Source of the DNA: Bog-473 sp035552395
GTDB lineage: Bacteria; Actinomycetota; Acidimicrobiia; Acidimicrobiales; RAAP-2
Assembly (NCBI GenBank): GCA_035552395.1
Contig: DASZLL010000092.1
Span: forward strand, 1 to 8,272
Length of the DNA: 8,272 nucleotides
Direction: 5' to 3'
Of this stretch, positions 1-6,189 are shown piece by piece. Every line of letters begins with the position of its first letter. Within the stretch, counting starts at the first letter, position 1. A program made the translations under genes and the position numbers. The notes under the pieces are model-generated. The model was not told where the DNA came from. It saw only the letters and a program-made list of their open reading frames with translations, and made no database searches.

Positions 1-1290
1 TTCTACGGGCCGAAGGAGGTGGGGTTCATCCTCCGCCAGAGCGGCGCCCGCGCCTTCATCGTCGTCTCGGGCTACGGGAAGCGTGACTTCCTGGCCGAGC
101 TCGCCACCATTCGCGACGGCCTGGACGATCTCGAGACCGTCTTCGTCGTCGGCGACACCGGCGGCGCGCCGGACCTGGTGCCCTTCGAAGCACTGCGCGA
201 CGCCGAACCGATGGACGGCCCCGTCGCCGTCGACCCGGACAGTCCCGCCGTCATCGGGTACACCTCGGGCACGACCGCGGACCCCAAGGGCGTCGTGCAC
301 ACCCACCGCACCCTCGGCTGCGAGGTGCGTCAGCTGAGCGGTCACCAGGCCAATCGCGATCGCGCCTCACTCGTCGGGGCGCCCGTCGGCCACGCCATCG
401 GGATGCTCGGTGGCCTGCTCTGCCCGCTGGTGGGCGGCAAGCCCGTCTACATGATCGACGGGTGGGACCCGCCGACAGTGCTCGCCGCCATGGTCGAAGA
501 GGACATCTCCGCCGGCAGCGGGTCGACGTATTTCTTCACCAGCCTCCTCGACTCCCCGGACTTCACCCCCCATCACGTCGAGTTGATGCACTTCATCGGG
601 CTGGGGGGCTCGCCCATACCCGACGCGGTGGCCGAGCGAGCCGAGGACCTCGGGATCTCGCTGGTGCGCTCGTACGGCAGCACGGAGCACCCGTCCATCA
701 CCGGTTCCGAGCACGAGGCGCCGCGTGAGAAGCGCATCCACACCGACGGCAAGCCGCTCGAAGGCGTCGAGATCCGCACGGTCGACGAGGAGGGCCACGA
801 CGTCGGCATCGGCCGGCCGGGCGAGATCATCTCGCGGGGCCCCGACCGCTTCGCCGGCTACACCGATCCCGCACTCAACGCCGAGGCGATCGAGGCGGAA
901 GGTTGGCTCCACACCGGCGACATTGGGATCATCGACGCCGACGGTTACCTGACCATCACGGACCGGCTGAAGGACATCATCATCCGCGGCGGGGAGAACG
1001 TGAGTGCGGCCGAAGTCGAGCAACTGCTGGCGCACATGAAGGGCGTGGCGGAGGTGGCCGTGGTCGCCGCGCCCGACGAGCGCCTCGGCGAGCACGGGTG
1101 CGCGTTCTTCCGCATGCAGCCGGGGGCGGCGGCGCCGGACCTCGACGCGGTAAAGGCGCACCTTTCCGACGCTGGTTTGGCCCGGCAGAAGTGGCCGGAG
1201 GAGTTGCGCGTCGTGGACGAGTTGCCGCGGACGCCCTCCGGCAAGATCCAGAAGTTCGTGCTGCGGGACCGGCTGCGGGCCGGCGGCTGA
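1..1290 (+). CDS. AMP-forming acyl-CoA synthetase (ANL superfamily), 5' end missing
   Basis: This enzyme activates a carboxylic acid to an acyl-adenylate with ATP and transfers it to coenzyme A in the cytoplasm. The reading frame is open to the left edge, so the 429 residues seen lack roughly the first 100 or more of a usual 500-550-residue protein; the GTG at 19 is internal. The ANL motifs appear in order: the P-loop TSGTTADPKG (262-291), YGSTE (673-687), GWLHTGD (901-921), the hinge DRLKD followed by IRGGEN (961-999), and the C-terminal PSGKIQK whose lysine (1243-1245) is the expected adenylation lysine. All key residues are present, so it should be active. The C-terminal run QKWPEEL...ELPRTPSGK resembles cyclohexanecarboxylate/aryl-CoA ligase-like members rather than classical long-chain FadD enzymes, but the substrate is not readable. 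The next gene lies 149 bp downstream on the same strand. Confidence 0.93.
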   Translation, partial: FYGPKEVGFILRQSGARAFIVVSGYGKRDFLAELATIRDGLDDLETVFVVGDTGGAPDLVPFEALRDAEPMDGPVAVDPDSPAVIGYTSGTTADPKGVVHTHRTLGCEVRQLSGHQANRDRASLVGAPVGHAIGMLGGLLCPLVGGKPVYMIDGWDPPTVLAAMVEEDISAGSGSTYFFTSLLDSPDFTPHHVELMHFIGLGGSPIPDAVAERAEDLGISLVRSYGSTEHPSITGSEHEAPREKRIHTDGKPLEGVEIRTVDEEGHDVGIGRPGEIISRGPDRFAGYTDPALNAEAIEAEGWLHTGDIGIIDADGYLTITDRLKDIIIRGGENVSAAEVEQLLAHMKGVAEVAVVAAPDERLGEHGCAFFRMQPGAAAPDLDAVKAHLSDAGLARQKWPEELRVVDELPRTPSGKIQKFVLRDRLRAGG

Positions 1291-1423
1291 GGCTCGCCGG
1301 ATCGGCCCGCTGCTGCGGCGCTGCCTCAAGCTCCGCTCCGCCCCACCTGCACAGCACATTCCCCACCCTGCAGCGCCTGTTGAAGGTACGCTCAGCCCCG
1401 GCGGCTTCGGGGGGAACAGAGCG

Positions 1424-1429
1424 AAAGGG
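1424..1429 (+). promoter_or_regulatory. Ribosome binding site for the cyclic-nucleotide-binding protein
   Basis: AAAGGG lies 10 bases before the GTG at 1440. It decides the start: the same frame stays open far upstream (from about 903), but that part is the shadow of the acyl-CoA ligase and of non-coding DNA. I saw no convincing sigma70-type promoter in 1291-1423. Confidence 0.55.
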
Positions 1430-1439
1430 CGTCAGCGAA

Positions 1440-1868
1440 GTGAACCGGATCCCGGCCAAGCAGATCGAAGTCCTCGGCATGGTGCCCCTGTTCGCCGGGT
1501 GCTCGCGCAACGAGCTCAGGTCCATCGCCCAGCTCGGCACGCCGGTCGCGGCGGACGAGGGCGCCTACCTCACGACGGAAGGCAAACCCGGGAGCGAGTT
1601 CTTTCTGGTCATGGAGGGTACGGCGTCGTGCCGGGTCCGCAAGAAAGAGGTGAAGCGCTTCCGACCGGGCGGGTACTTCGGCGAGCTGGCCCTGCTCCAC
1701 GGCGGCATCCGCACGGCCGACGTCGTCGCGCTGACGCCAATGGACTTGGTCGTCTTCGACTCCCGCGAGTTTCGCTCCATCCTCATGACGACGCCGGGCA
1801 TCAGCGTCAAGATGCTGGCGAACCTCGCCGAACGGCTGGAGGCGGCCAACCTGCAGTACACGGACTAA
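1440..1868 (+). CDS. Stand-alone cyclic nucleotide-binding domain (CNBD/Crp-type) protein
   Basis: A 142-residue protein made almost only of a cyclic-nucleotide-binding beta-roll. Residues 14-60 carry the N-terminal part (VPLFAGCSRNEL, then LTTEGKPGSEFFLVMEG). The phosphate-binding cassette is at 80-93, FGELALLHGGIRTA, with Glu82 (expected ribose contact) and Arg91 (expected phosphate contact) both present, so binding of cAMP or a related nucleotide is plausible. A short helical tail (about 118-142) follows, but there is no winged-helix DNA-binding domain as in Crp, and no kinase, acetyltransferase or channel segment. It may therefore act as a sensor partner of another protein. GTG start chosen from the AAAGGG site 10 bases upstream. 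It lies 149 bp after an acyl-CoA ligase on the same strand; its stop is 22 bp from the stop of the convergent next gene. Function beyond nucleotide binding is unknown. Confidence 0.85.
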   Translation: MNRIPAKQIEVLGMVPLFAGCSRNELRSIAQLGTPVAADEGAYLTTEGKPGSEFFLVMEGTASCRVRKKEVKRFRPGGYFGELALLHGGIRTADVVALTPMDLVVFDSREFRSILMTTPGISVKMLANLAERLEAANLQYTD

Positions 1869-1890
1869 CCGAAACGGACACGACGTTGCG

Positions 1891-2934
1891 TCAGCTTGGC
1901 GGCACCGACCAGTTGGCCAGGTCGCTGCTGCGCGCGATGCCGATCCGTGCGTGCCCCCACCCGCCGAACGCCGTGAGCTCGGTGCTCCCGGCGTAGGTCA
2001 GATAGCCCTCTCCGCCTGGCCCGACGCACAAGAACGCCGAATTGGCGTGCTCGTAGGCGACGCTCGAGATCCCACTGCCACGGTTGAACGCCTCGGTCGG
2101 CACCATCAGCTGGGTCCCGCCGGTCCAGTGCAGCCAGGTCGTCGGGTCGGACGGGTCCCCGGCGCCCAGCGTGAAGATGAACGGCTGGTCCAACGTGTTC
2201 GAAGTGGCCACGAGATGCCAGGCACTGTCGACCGTCAGGAATTCGTAGTTCTCCACCGTGTCGTTGTAGAGGACGATGTCGGGCCGGCCGATCAGCCGGA
2301 ACGGCTTTGACAGCGAAGGTGCCCAGGCGATCTCGAAGTGCTGCGTCGTGGTCCCGGCCTTGAAGCCGAGGATGACGCCGTTGCCGGTGAAGGCGAGCGC
2401 CGCGTCGATCATCCGACCGGCCAGTCCGCGCGCCAGCGGAGCGGGAGGCGACCACGAGGCCATCGAAGCGGATGCGGCGGTCTGGTACTCGAGGCCCTTG
2501 GGTGTTTGGTACGTCACGACGAAGTGGCCCGCCGGGTCACGCACGATGTCGGGCGACGCTGCGTCCGTGGCGATGACCTTCGGGGTCGACCAGTGCTGCA
2601 GGTCCTTGCTCTGCACCTCGGCGACAGCAAAGCGGACGTGAGGCGCCGACCGCGTCGCCGTCATGTCGCTAAAGAGCATGTGCCAGGAGCCGCCTGACCA
2701 CTGCAGCGCCTGATCCTTCACGCCGTGAGTGGCATACGAGACAACGGGATTGCGCAGCGCCGGCCAGTCGATCGCCGGCGGGGGTCGGCCGACGATGCAG
2801 TCGTGATCCTCTCCCGGTGGAACCGCCGGGTCTGCCGCGTCCCCGCCCGCAGCCGCCCCGCTGACCCCGCCCGCGCCGCCGACCACGCCCAGCACCAACA
2901 CGACGACCCCGACGATCACTCGAAGCCGTCGCAC
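1891..2934 (-). CDS. Exported five-bladed beta-propeller protein, GH43-like glycosidase fold
   Basis: A 347-residue protein with a signal peptide: basic start (MRRLR), then a long Val/Leu/Gly hydrophobic stretch to about residue 24, with likely cleavage near SGAAA-GG (25-31). The mature part repeats a propeller pattern: SKDLQHWS (109-116), SMASWS (157-162), TTWLHW, SSDLANWS near the end, and 'YLVY'-like strands. By hand alignment to GH43/GH62 architecture, VKDQALQW (Asp74, blade 1), SPDIVRD (blade 2), IDAALAF (Asp177, blade 3) and VENYEF (Glu228, blade 4) sit where the base, the pKa-modulating Asp and the acid are expected; this is inference. Two cysteines (46 and one in AFLCVG) could pair after export. 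Start: GTG at 2934 has TACGTT six bases before it, suggesting a leaderless transcript; GTG at 2955 is the alternative. The frame continues upstream to 3498 only as a shadow of the nuclease gene. The substrate is unknown, and it could be a binding protein. Confidence 0.75.
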   Translation of the reverse strand: MRRLRVIVGVVVLVLGVVGGAGGVSGAAAGGDAADPAVPPGEDHDCIVGRPPPAIDWPALRNPVVSYATHGVKDQALQWSGGSWHMLFSDMTATRSAPHVRFAVAEVQSKDLQHWSTPKVIATDAASPDIVRDPAGHFVVTYQTPKGLEYQTAASASMASWSPPAPLARGLAGRMIDAALAFTGNGVILGFKAGTTTQHFEIAWAPSLSKPFRLIGRPDIVLYNDTVENYEFLTVDSAWHLVATSNTLDQPFIFTLGAGDPSDPTTWLHWTGGTQLMVPTEAFNRGSGISSVAYEHANSAFLCVGPGGEGYLTYAGSTELTAFGGWGHARIGIARSSDLANWSVPPS

Positions 2935-2940
2935 GCCGTC

Positions 2941-2946
2941 AACGTA
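2941..2946 (-). promoter_or_regulatory. Candidate -10 element for leaderless transcription of the exported propeller gene
   Basis: Read on the minus strand, TACGTT is followed by six bases (GACGGC) and then the GTG at 2934. A TANNNT hexamer six to seven bases before a start codon is the usual actinobacterial leaderless arrangement. No Shine-Dalgarno sequence is visible before this GTG or before the alternative GTG at 2955. No good -35 hexamer is present, so this is tentative. Confidence 0.35.
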
Positions 2947-2984
2947 CCGCCGCACAAAGCACGAACACGGCCGGACAAAACCAA

Positions 2985-3007
2985 AGGCGCGCCAAAGCGG
3001 CGCGCCT
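2985..3007 (-). terminator. Rho-independent-type terminator after the HNH nuclease gene
   Basis: A perfect 9-bp inverted repeat: AGGCGCGCC (2985-2993), five-base loop, GGCGCGCCT (2999-3007). On the minus strand the hairpin is followed by TTGGTTTTGTCC, a T-rich run that suits termination of transcripts from the nuclease gene, which ends about 95 bases upstream. On the plus strand only CTGCTCC follows, so the minus orientation is favoured. It separates the nuclease from the exported propeller gene. Confidence 0.65.
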
Positions 3008-3100
3008 GCTCCATTTACCCTTCGAATCGACCCGCCCCACCAGGCAGGCACCGGAACCATCCGCCGCGACCCCGCCCTCGGCGGTACGACGACCGCCGGC

Positions 3101-4270
3101 CTACTCCCTCTGCGGCGGTGGATTCTCGTTGCGCAAGCGGTTGTGGAAGCCACACAGAAGCCGGCCGTTGTCCTGGGTCGTCCGGCCACTTTGGGCCCAC
3201 GGCAAGATGTGGTCGGCTTGGCACCGCCACCCCGGCACGTCGCAGTAGGCGTGCACACACTCGCGGTCGCGCAATTCGATCGCCCGCCGGGTCCCGCCGG
3301 TGAAGAGCCGCTGCGTTGGGGAGACCTCGACCCGGCCCGACGGCTCCATGACCGCGCGTTCGAGGTCGGCCACCGAGAGCCAGGGCACCAGTTCGCCGGG
3401 TGAGACCACGATGCCCTCGGCCAGCTCGCAGACCCGGCCCGAAAGCGTGGGCCAATCGATGAGAACGCTGAAGAGCGGAGCGGGCGGACGCCGGACACCG
3501 TCGGGCTGCACGATGGACGAGCGGGCCGCCATCTCCACCAACGCGTCGGCCCGGCGTTGCGCCGGCGTGCGCCACAGGTCGTCGGCCGTCGCGTTGTCGC
3601 CCCGTTCGGCCCGCGCCCGCGCCCAGTCGGCCCGGAAGAATTCGTCTTCTATGCGGCCGAGCTCGCCGGCCACGATTGAGCCAGAGATCGGATCCAGCGT
3701 CATGGAGCCGAGGTACATCCCATTGATGCTCGCCTCGAGAAAAACGTCACGCCGGGCCCGCCGTTCCTCGGCCGCCTCTTCGCTCCCGTCCGGGTCGGCC
3801 AGCTGGTCCCAGTAGGCCACCGCTTTGGTGAATTGCTCGAAGCGCAGCCGCTTGGCCTGCTTGACGAGCAACGCCTCGTCGCGAGCGAGCGCCTCTTCGG
3901 ATCCGGGCCGGCAGACGGCCACCACGGCGTCGAGGTGCGCCGCATTGATCTCACCTTCCGAGAATGCCTCGGCCACCACGGGGAGGTGGCGCAGGTGCCG
4001 GCCGCGCCGGACCACCCGCCGCGCCGCTGACCGTGGGAGCCGGCAGCGCCGGGCCAGCCACGCCGTCGCCGTCTTGGCGCCGTCGACCGCCCAGTCGCCC
4101 GACGCGTCGTACGCCCCGGCCGCCGTCGAGACGACGGATTCAAGGCGTGAGTGCTGGCGCACCAACGCAGTCATCGAGGCGGCGTCGCAATGCGCATCGA
4201 CACCTTCCGCGAGCAGATCGTCGATCGCCGCAGCCAGTTTCTCGATACCCAACGAGTGCATCCCCCACAT
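3101..4270 (-). CDS. DUF222 / HNH endonuclease family protein (13E12-repeat type)
   Basis: A 389-residue protein with the two-part build of the actinobacterial DUF222-HNH family. Residues 1 to about 300 are the alpha-helical, Arg/Glu/Ala-rich DUF222 region (for example AWLARRCRLPRSAARRVV, then HLPVVAEAFSEGEI). The C-terminal 52 residues form the HNH nuclease: Cys338, Cys343, Cys350 and Cys373 as probable zinc ligands, Asp353-His354 (first H), Asn368 (N) and His376 (last H, in CGFHNRLRN). All signature residues are present, so nuclease activity is plausible. Start: ATG at 4270 is used; ATG at 4261 is equally possible and TTG at 4294 less so; none has a well-spaced Shine-Dalgarno. The family occurs in many copies in actinobacterial genomes and relates to the REP13E12 repeats of mycobacteria; its role is unsettled. 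A terminator-like hairpin follows. It is divergent from the small cysteine-rich gene, and no recombinase or repeat ends were seen around it. Confidence 0.88.
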   Translation of the reverse strand: MWGMHSLGIEKLAAAIDDLLAEGVDAHCDAASMTALVRQHSRLESVVSTAAGAYDASGDWAVDGAKTATAWLARRCRLPRSAARRVVRRGRHLRHLPVVAEAFSEGEINAAHLDAVVAVCRPGSEEALARDEALLVKQAKRLRFEQFTKAVAYWDQLADPDGSEEAAEERRARRDVFLEASINGMYLGSMTLDPISGSIVAGELGRIEDEFFRADWARARAERGDNATADDLWRTPAQRRADALVEMAARSSIVQPDGVRRPPAPLFSVLIDWPTLSGRVCELAEGIVVSPGELVPWLSVADLERAVMEPSGRVEVSPTQRLFTGGTRRAIELRDRECVHAYCDVPGWRCQADHILPWAQSGRTTQDNGRLLCGFHNRLRNENPPPQRE

Positions 4271-4380
4271 CAAACCATTCGGTTGTGACAGCAAAACGGT
4301 CCGAAATTGGCCAAAAAATCGCGATCACCTCACCACGCACCCGACCGTTCTCCCGACACAGCGAGAGCAGACACACGTCG

Positions 4381-4387
4381 AAAGGAG
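4381..4387 (+). promoter_or_regulatory. Strong ribosome binding site of the cysteine-rich small protein
   Basis: AAAGGAG is 8 bases before the ATG at 4396 and 5 bases before an in-frame GTG at 4393. The spacing favours the ATG. It is one of the best Shine-Dalgarno sequences in the window and shows that the long upstream open frame (from 3964) is not translated as one protein. Confidence 0.75.
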
Positions 4388-4395
4388 CGAACGTG

Positions 4396-4692
4396 ATGGC
4401 CATCTGCACGTACTGCGGCAACGACATGATCCACGGGACCACATGCTCGGAGGAGCTGCTGCGGATCGGTGGCGTCGACTACGAGCCGATCCGCTGGGGT
4501 GAGGAGAAGGGTTACCGCTTCGGGTACATGACCGAACGCTGCGGCGACTGCAACGTGCCGAAGGGTGCGGTGCACCACCACGGCTGCGACCTCGAGCAGT
4601 GCCCGGCGTGTGACAGCCAGGCGCTGTCATGTGGGTGCATGGACGACTGGGCGCCATCCCGGCCGAACGACACGACCGCCACTACGGCTTGA
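4396..4692 (+). CDS. Small cysteine-rich putative zinc-binding protein, function unknown
   Basis: A 98-residue protein with ten cysteines: CTYC (4-7), Cys17, CGDC (49-52), Cys64, CPAC (69-72) and CGC (79-81), plus HHH at 60-62. The paired CxxC knuckles suggest two treble-clef or zinc-ribbon sites, one near the N-terminus and one or two in the C-terminal half (RCGDC, then HHHGCD, QCPACD, SCGC). The segment between, about residues 21-46 with IRWGEEKGYRFGY, has no cysteine. The C-terminal 15 residues are Asp/Thr/Ala-rich and probably disordered. There is no signal peptide or membrane segment, so it should be cytoplasmic. The start is fixed by AAAGGAG eight bases upstream. It resembles small uncharacterised actinobacterial proteins I recall but cannot name. 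It is divergent from the DUF222/HNH gene and convergent with the SRPBCC gene, so it looks monocistronic. A role in RNA, DNA or metal handling would be speculation. Confidence 0.82.
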   Translation: MAICTYCGNDMIHGTTCSEELLRIGGVDYEPIRWGEEKGYRFGYMTERCGDCNVPKGAVHHHGCDLEQCPACDSQALSCGCMDDWAPSRPNDTTATTA

Positions 4693-4706
4693 TGATTCTA
4701 GGAAAG

Positions 4707-4723
4707 CAGACGGGCTCCGTCCG
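4707..4723 (-). terminator. Weak terminator-like hairpin after the SRPBCC gene
   Basis: On the minus strand CGGACGG, loop AGC and CCGTCTG form a 7-bp stem with one G-U pair, followed by CTTTCCTAG. It lies in the 75-bp gap between the convergent SRPBCC and cysteine-rich genes. The tail is short in T, so this is only a candidate. Confidence 0.3.
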
Positions 4724-4767
4724 CCGGACCGAGGTGCGGCGTGCTCAGCTCGGTGGGCCCGGCGCGG

Positions 4768-5268
4768 TCAGGTGCCGGCGCGCCCTTCGAGCACCTCCTT
4801 CATGAGGCGCACCTCCTTTTCGATCTGCCCGAGCGCACCGGCTGCCGCAGCCGCCAAGGTGCGCTCGTCCAGGCCGTCGGGCAGGGTGAGCCACAGGGTC
4901 AGCGTGGCCTCGCAGTGGCCCTCATCGAGCGGGCGGATCACGAACTCCTCGTAGGCCTCGTTGCCGCCGGCCATGCCGGCCGTGACGAGCGTCGGCTCCT
5001 CGGCCTCGATGATCCAGAGCTCGATCGGGTTGCTGGTGCCCGGTTGCCGACCGTCGGCCAGGCCGAAGGCGTAACGGGCGCCCGGGCCCAGCGTGCCGCC
5101 CACTGCGTCGGCGGCGCCGTCGCGCACGCGCTCGACACCGCTGACATCTGGGTTGTACTGGGGCAGGTTCGAGAAGTCGAGGCGGCAGCGCCACACAGTC
5201 TCCGCCGGCACCGAGAACGGGGCGGAGGCGACGGCCGTCGGTGCGAAGTCAGGTCGGGCAGTTGGCAC
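4768..5268 (-). CDS. SRPBCC (START/polyketide-cyclase-like) family protein
   Basis: A 166-residue protein that looks like the helix-grip SRPBCC fold, which encloses a hydrophobic ligand pocket. Visible marks are the opening strand and helix AVASAPFSVPAETVWRCRLDFSNLPQYNPDV (12-42, the 'PAETVW...' entry typical of the family), the Gly-rich turn GGTLGPGARYAFGL, the strand run PIELWIIEAEEPTLV (81-95), ATLTLWLTLP (121-130), and a long C-terminal helix (about 137-163). There is no signal peptide. It could bind, carry or convert a hydrophobic metabolite, or be a catalytically silent binding protein. It lies 75 bp after tetR on the same strand and may share its transcript, which places it with the P450 cluster. 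Start: GTG at 5268 gives a family-length N-terminus; TTG at 5304 is an in-frame alternative. Neither has a clear Shine-Dalgarno. Confidence 0.78.
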   Translation of the reverse strand: MPTARPDFAPTAVASAPFSVPAETVWRCRLDFSNLPQYNPDVSGVERVRDGAADAVGGTLGPGARYAFGLADGRQPGTSNPIELWIIEAEEPTLVTAGMAGGNEAYEEFVIRPLDEGHCEATLTLWLTLPDGLDERTLAAAAAGALGQIEKEVRLMKEVLEGRAGT

Positions 5269-5334
5269 GGCGCCAGTGTGCGTTGGTATCCCACGCAGGT
5301 GCAAGGAAAGCGGGCACTGCGGCGTGCCTGGCCG

Positions 5335-5352
5335 ACCCCCCGATCAGGGGGT
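5335..5352. repeat. Inverted repeat spanning the tetR stop codon
   Basis: ACCCCC (5335-5340) and GGGGGT (5347-5352) form a perfect 6-bp stem around a six-base loop that holds the tetR stop codon (5344-5346). No T-run follows on either strand, so it is not a standard terminator; it may only stabilise or pause the tetR transcript before the SRPBCC gene. Confidence 0.4.
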
Positions 5353-6027
5353 GGGCGAGGTCAGCGGCCGCAGGATCTCGGCCGCTTCGCGGGCCCGGCG
5401 CAAGGAGAGGGCGATCAGATCTTGGCTCTCCTCGGCGGTCGCGCCCGCTGCGTGCTGCACGAAGATCCCCACCACCATTGCGCTCAGCATGCGAGCGACC
5501 GGGCCGGGGCCATCGTGCTCGGCGAGATCGGGCCGGTGCTTGGTGATCCAATCCTCTATAGAGCTTTGGAACGACGTGAAGAGGTCGAGGCCGACGGCGC
5601 GGGCGGTCGTCTCGGCGCGGATGGCCTCACCAACCATGAGGCGCACGAAGTCTTCGACCTCGAACATCGAGACGAGGATGTCGGCCAGCAGTTGGGCCAG
5701 CGGCGAATCGATGTTCTCGTACTCCCGCGGATCGGGCCGCGGGGTGTGGACGGGCAGGAATCCGTGTTCCACCAGCACGGCCTCGAGCAGATCGCGCTTC
5801 GAGGGAAAGTAGTGGTAGAGCGACGCCACGTTGAGGCCGGCCGCCGATGCAAGGTCGCGCATGCTCGTCCCGTCGACACCGCGCTGGGCCATCAACGTGA
5901 GGGCGATCTGCAGGATCCTCCGGCGGGTCGCAGAACCCTCGCCCGGAGCGGCACCCCGTGAGCCGCCGGGCCTCGATGTCGTTGCGACCCCGGTCTCCTT
6001 GCTCTGGGAGTCGATCGTCATGTTCAT
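5344..6027 (-). CDS. TetR/AcrR-family transcriptional regulator
   Basis: A 227-residue protein. After a flexible N-terminal extension of about 32 residues rich in Ser, Gly and Thr, residues 34-81 are a canonical TetR DNA-binding domain: RRRILQIALTLMAQRG, then TSMRDLASAAGL and the recognition-helix signature VASLYHYFPSKRDLL. The remaining 145 residues are the variable helical ligand and dimer domain. TetR proteins are mostly repressors released by a small hydrophobic ligand. Start: ATG at 6027, with GGAGAG at 6034-6039 six bases upstream; the frame continues to 6303 but that part is promoter DNA and the P450 shadow. The gene is divergent from the P450 across 193 bp containing a perfect inverted repeat at 6159-6172, so it probably controls the P450 operon and perhaps itself. 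The likely inducer is the pathway substrate or a CoA ester, which is inference. Confidence 0.93.
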   Translation of the reverse strand: MNMTIDSQSKETGVATTSRPGGSRGAAPGEGSATRRRILQIALTLMAQRGVDGTSMRDLASAAGLNVASLYHYFPSKRDLLEAVLVEHGFLPVHTPRPDPREYENIDSPLAQLLADILVSMFEVEDFVRLMVGEAIRAETTARAVGLDLFTSFQSSIEDWITKHRPDLAEHDGPGPVARMLSAMVVGIFVQHAAGATAEESQDLIALSLRRAREAAEILRPLTSPTP

Positions 6028-6033
6028 CGCATT

Positions 6034-6039
6034 CTCTCC
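6034..6039 (-). promoter_or_regulatory. Ribosome binding site of tetR
   Basis: GGAGAG on the minus strand, six bases before the ATG at 6027. It fixes the start among several upstream in-frame codons. Confidence 0.7.
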
Positions 6040-6147
6040 GTTCACTGACCCCTGAATGCCGGAGGATCCGGCGACGGCAATGGCCTGTGCCGTCTGTGAA
6101 GGAATGATCGGGCCCCACCCCCAGAACTCGATTCCCAACGGTTGTTT

Positions 6148-6156
6148 TGCTATAAA
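6148..6156 (+). promoter_or_regulatory. Extended -10 promoter of the P450 operon
   Basis: TGC followed by TATAAA (6151-6156) is an extended -10 element in the most AT-rich stretch of the window (6141-6160). A weak -35 (TCGATT, 6128-6133) lies 17 bases upstream. Transcription would start near 6163, giving a leader of about 58 bases before the ATG at 6221. Confidence 0.6.
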
Positions 6157-6158
6157 TA

Positions 6159-6172
6159 TGACACGGGTGTCA
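6159..6172. promoter_or_regulatory. Probable TetR operator: perfect inverted repeat TGACAC-GG-GTGTCA
   Basis: Two 6-bp arms, TGACAC (6159-6164) and GTGTCA (6167-6172), with a 2-bp spacer. It begins two bases after the -10 hexamer and covers the predicted start of P450 transcription, where a bound repressor would block RNA polymerase. The arm is repeated as TGACACCC at 6190-6197, 17 bases further on. It does not match the KstR (TnnAACnnGTTnnA) or KstR2 (AnCAAGnnCTTGnT) consensus as I know them. Confidence 0.65.
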
Positions 6173-6189
6173 GAGATCACCCGAGGCGA

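Noticed and set aside
1280..1300. Hairpin CCGGCG / CGCCGG around the ligase stop codon
   Set aside because: Only 6 bp with a nine-base loop and no T-run; ordinary for this base composition.
367..1359. Long open frame on the minus strand opposite the acyl-CoA ligase
   Set aside because: It mirrors a gene with full ANL motifs; its protein is Arg/Ala/His-rich with no recognisable domain. Long antisense frames are expected in GC-rich DNA.
903..1439. N-terminal extension of the cyclic-nucleotide-binding protein
   Set aside because: The frame is open but overlaps the ligase C-terminus in another frame and reads as low-complexity His/Arg/Gly. The GTG at 1440 has its own ribosome binding site.
1291..1439. 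Possible small gene or regulatory RNA between ligase and CNBD gene
   Set aside because: No start with a ribosome binding site, no strong hairpin and no clear promoter; a lone TACGCT at 1387-1392 lacks a -35.
2935..3498. Upstream extension of the exported propeller protein into the nuclease gene
   Set aside because: It would bury the signal peptide and overlap the HNH domain on the same strand in a shifted frame; a terminator-like hairpin also lies inside it.
4307..4325. Short palindromes TTGGCCAA and ATCGCGAT in the divergent nuclease/cysteine-rich gap
   Set aside because: Eight-base palindromes without extension or repetition are too common to call operators; no SOS-box-like or clear promoter match was found nearby.
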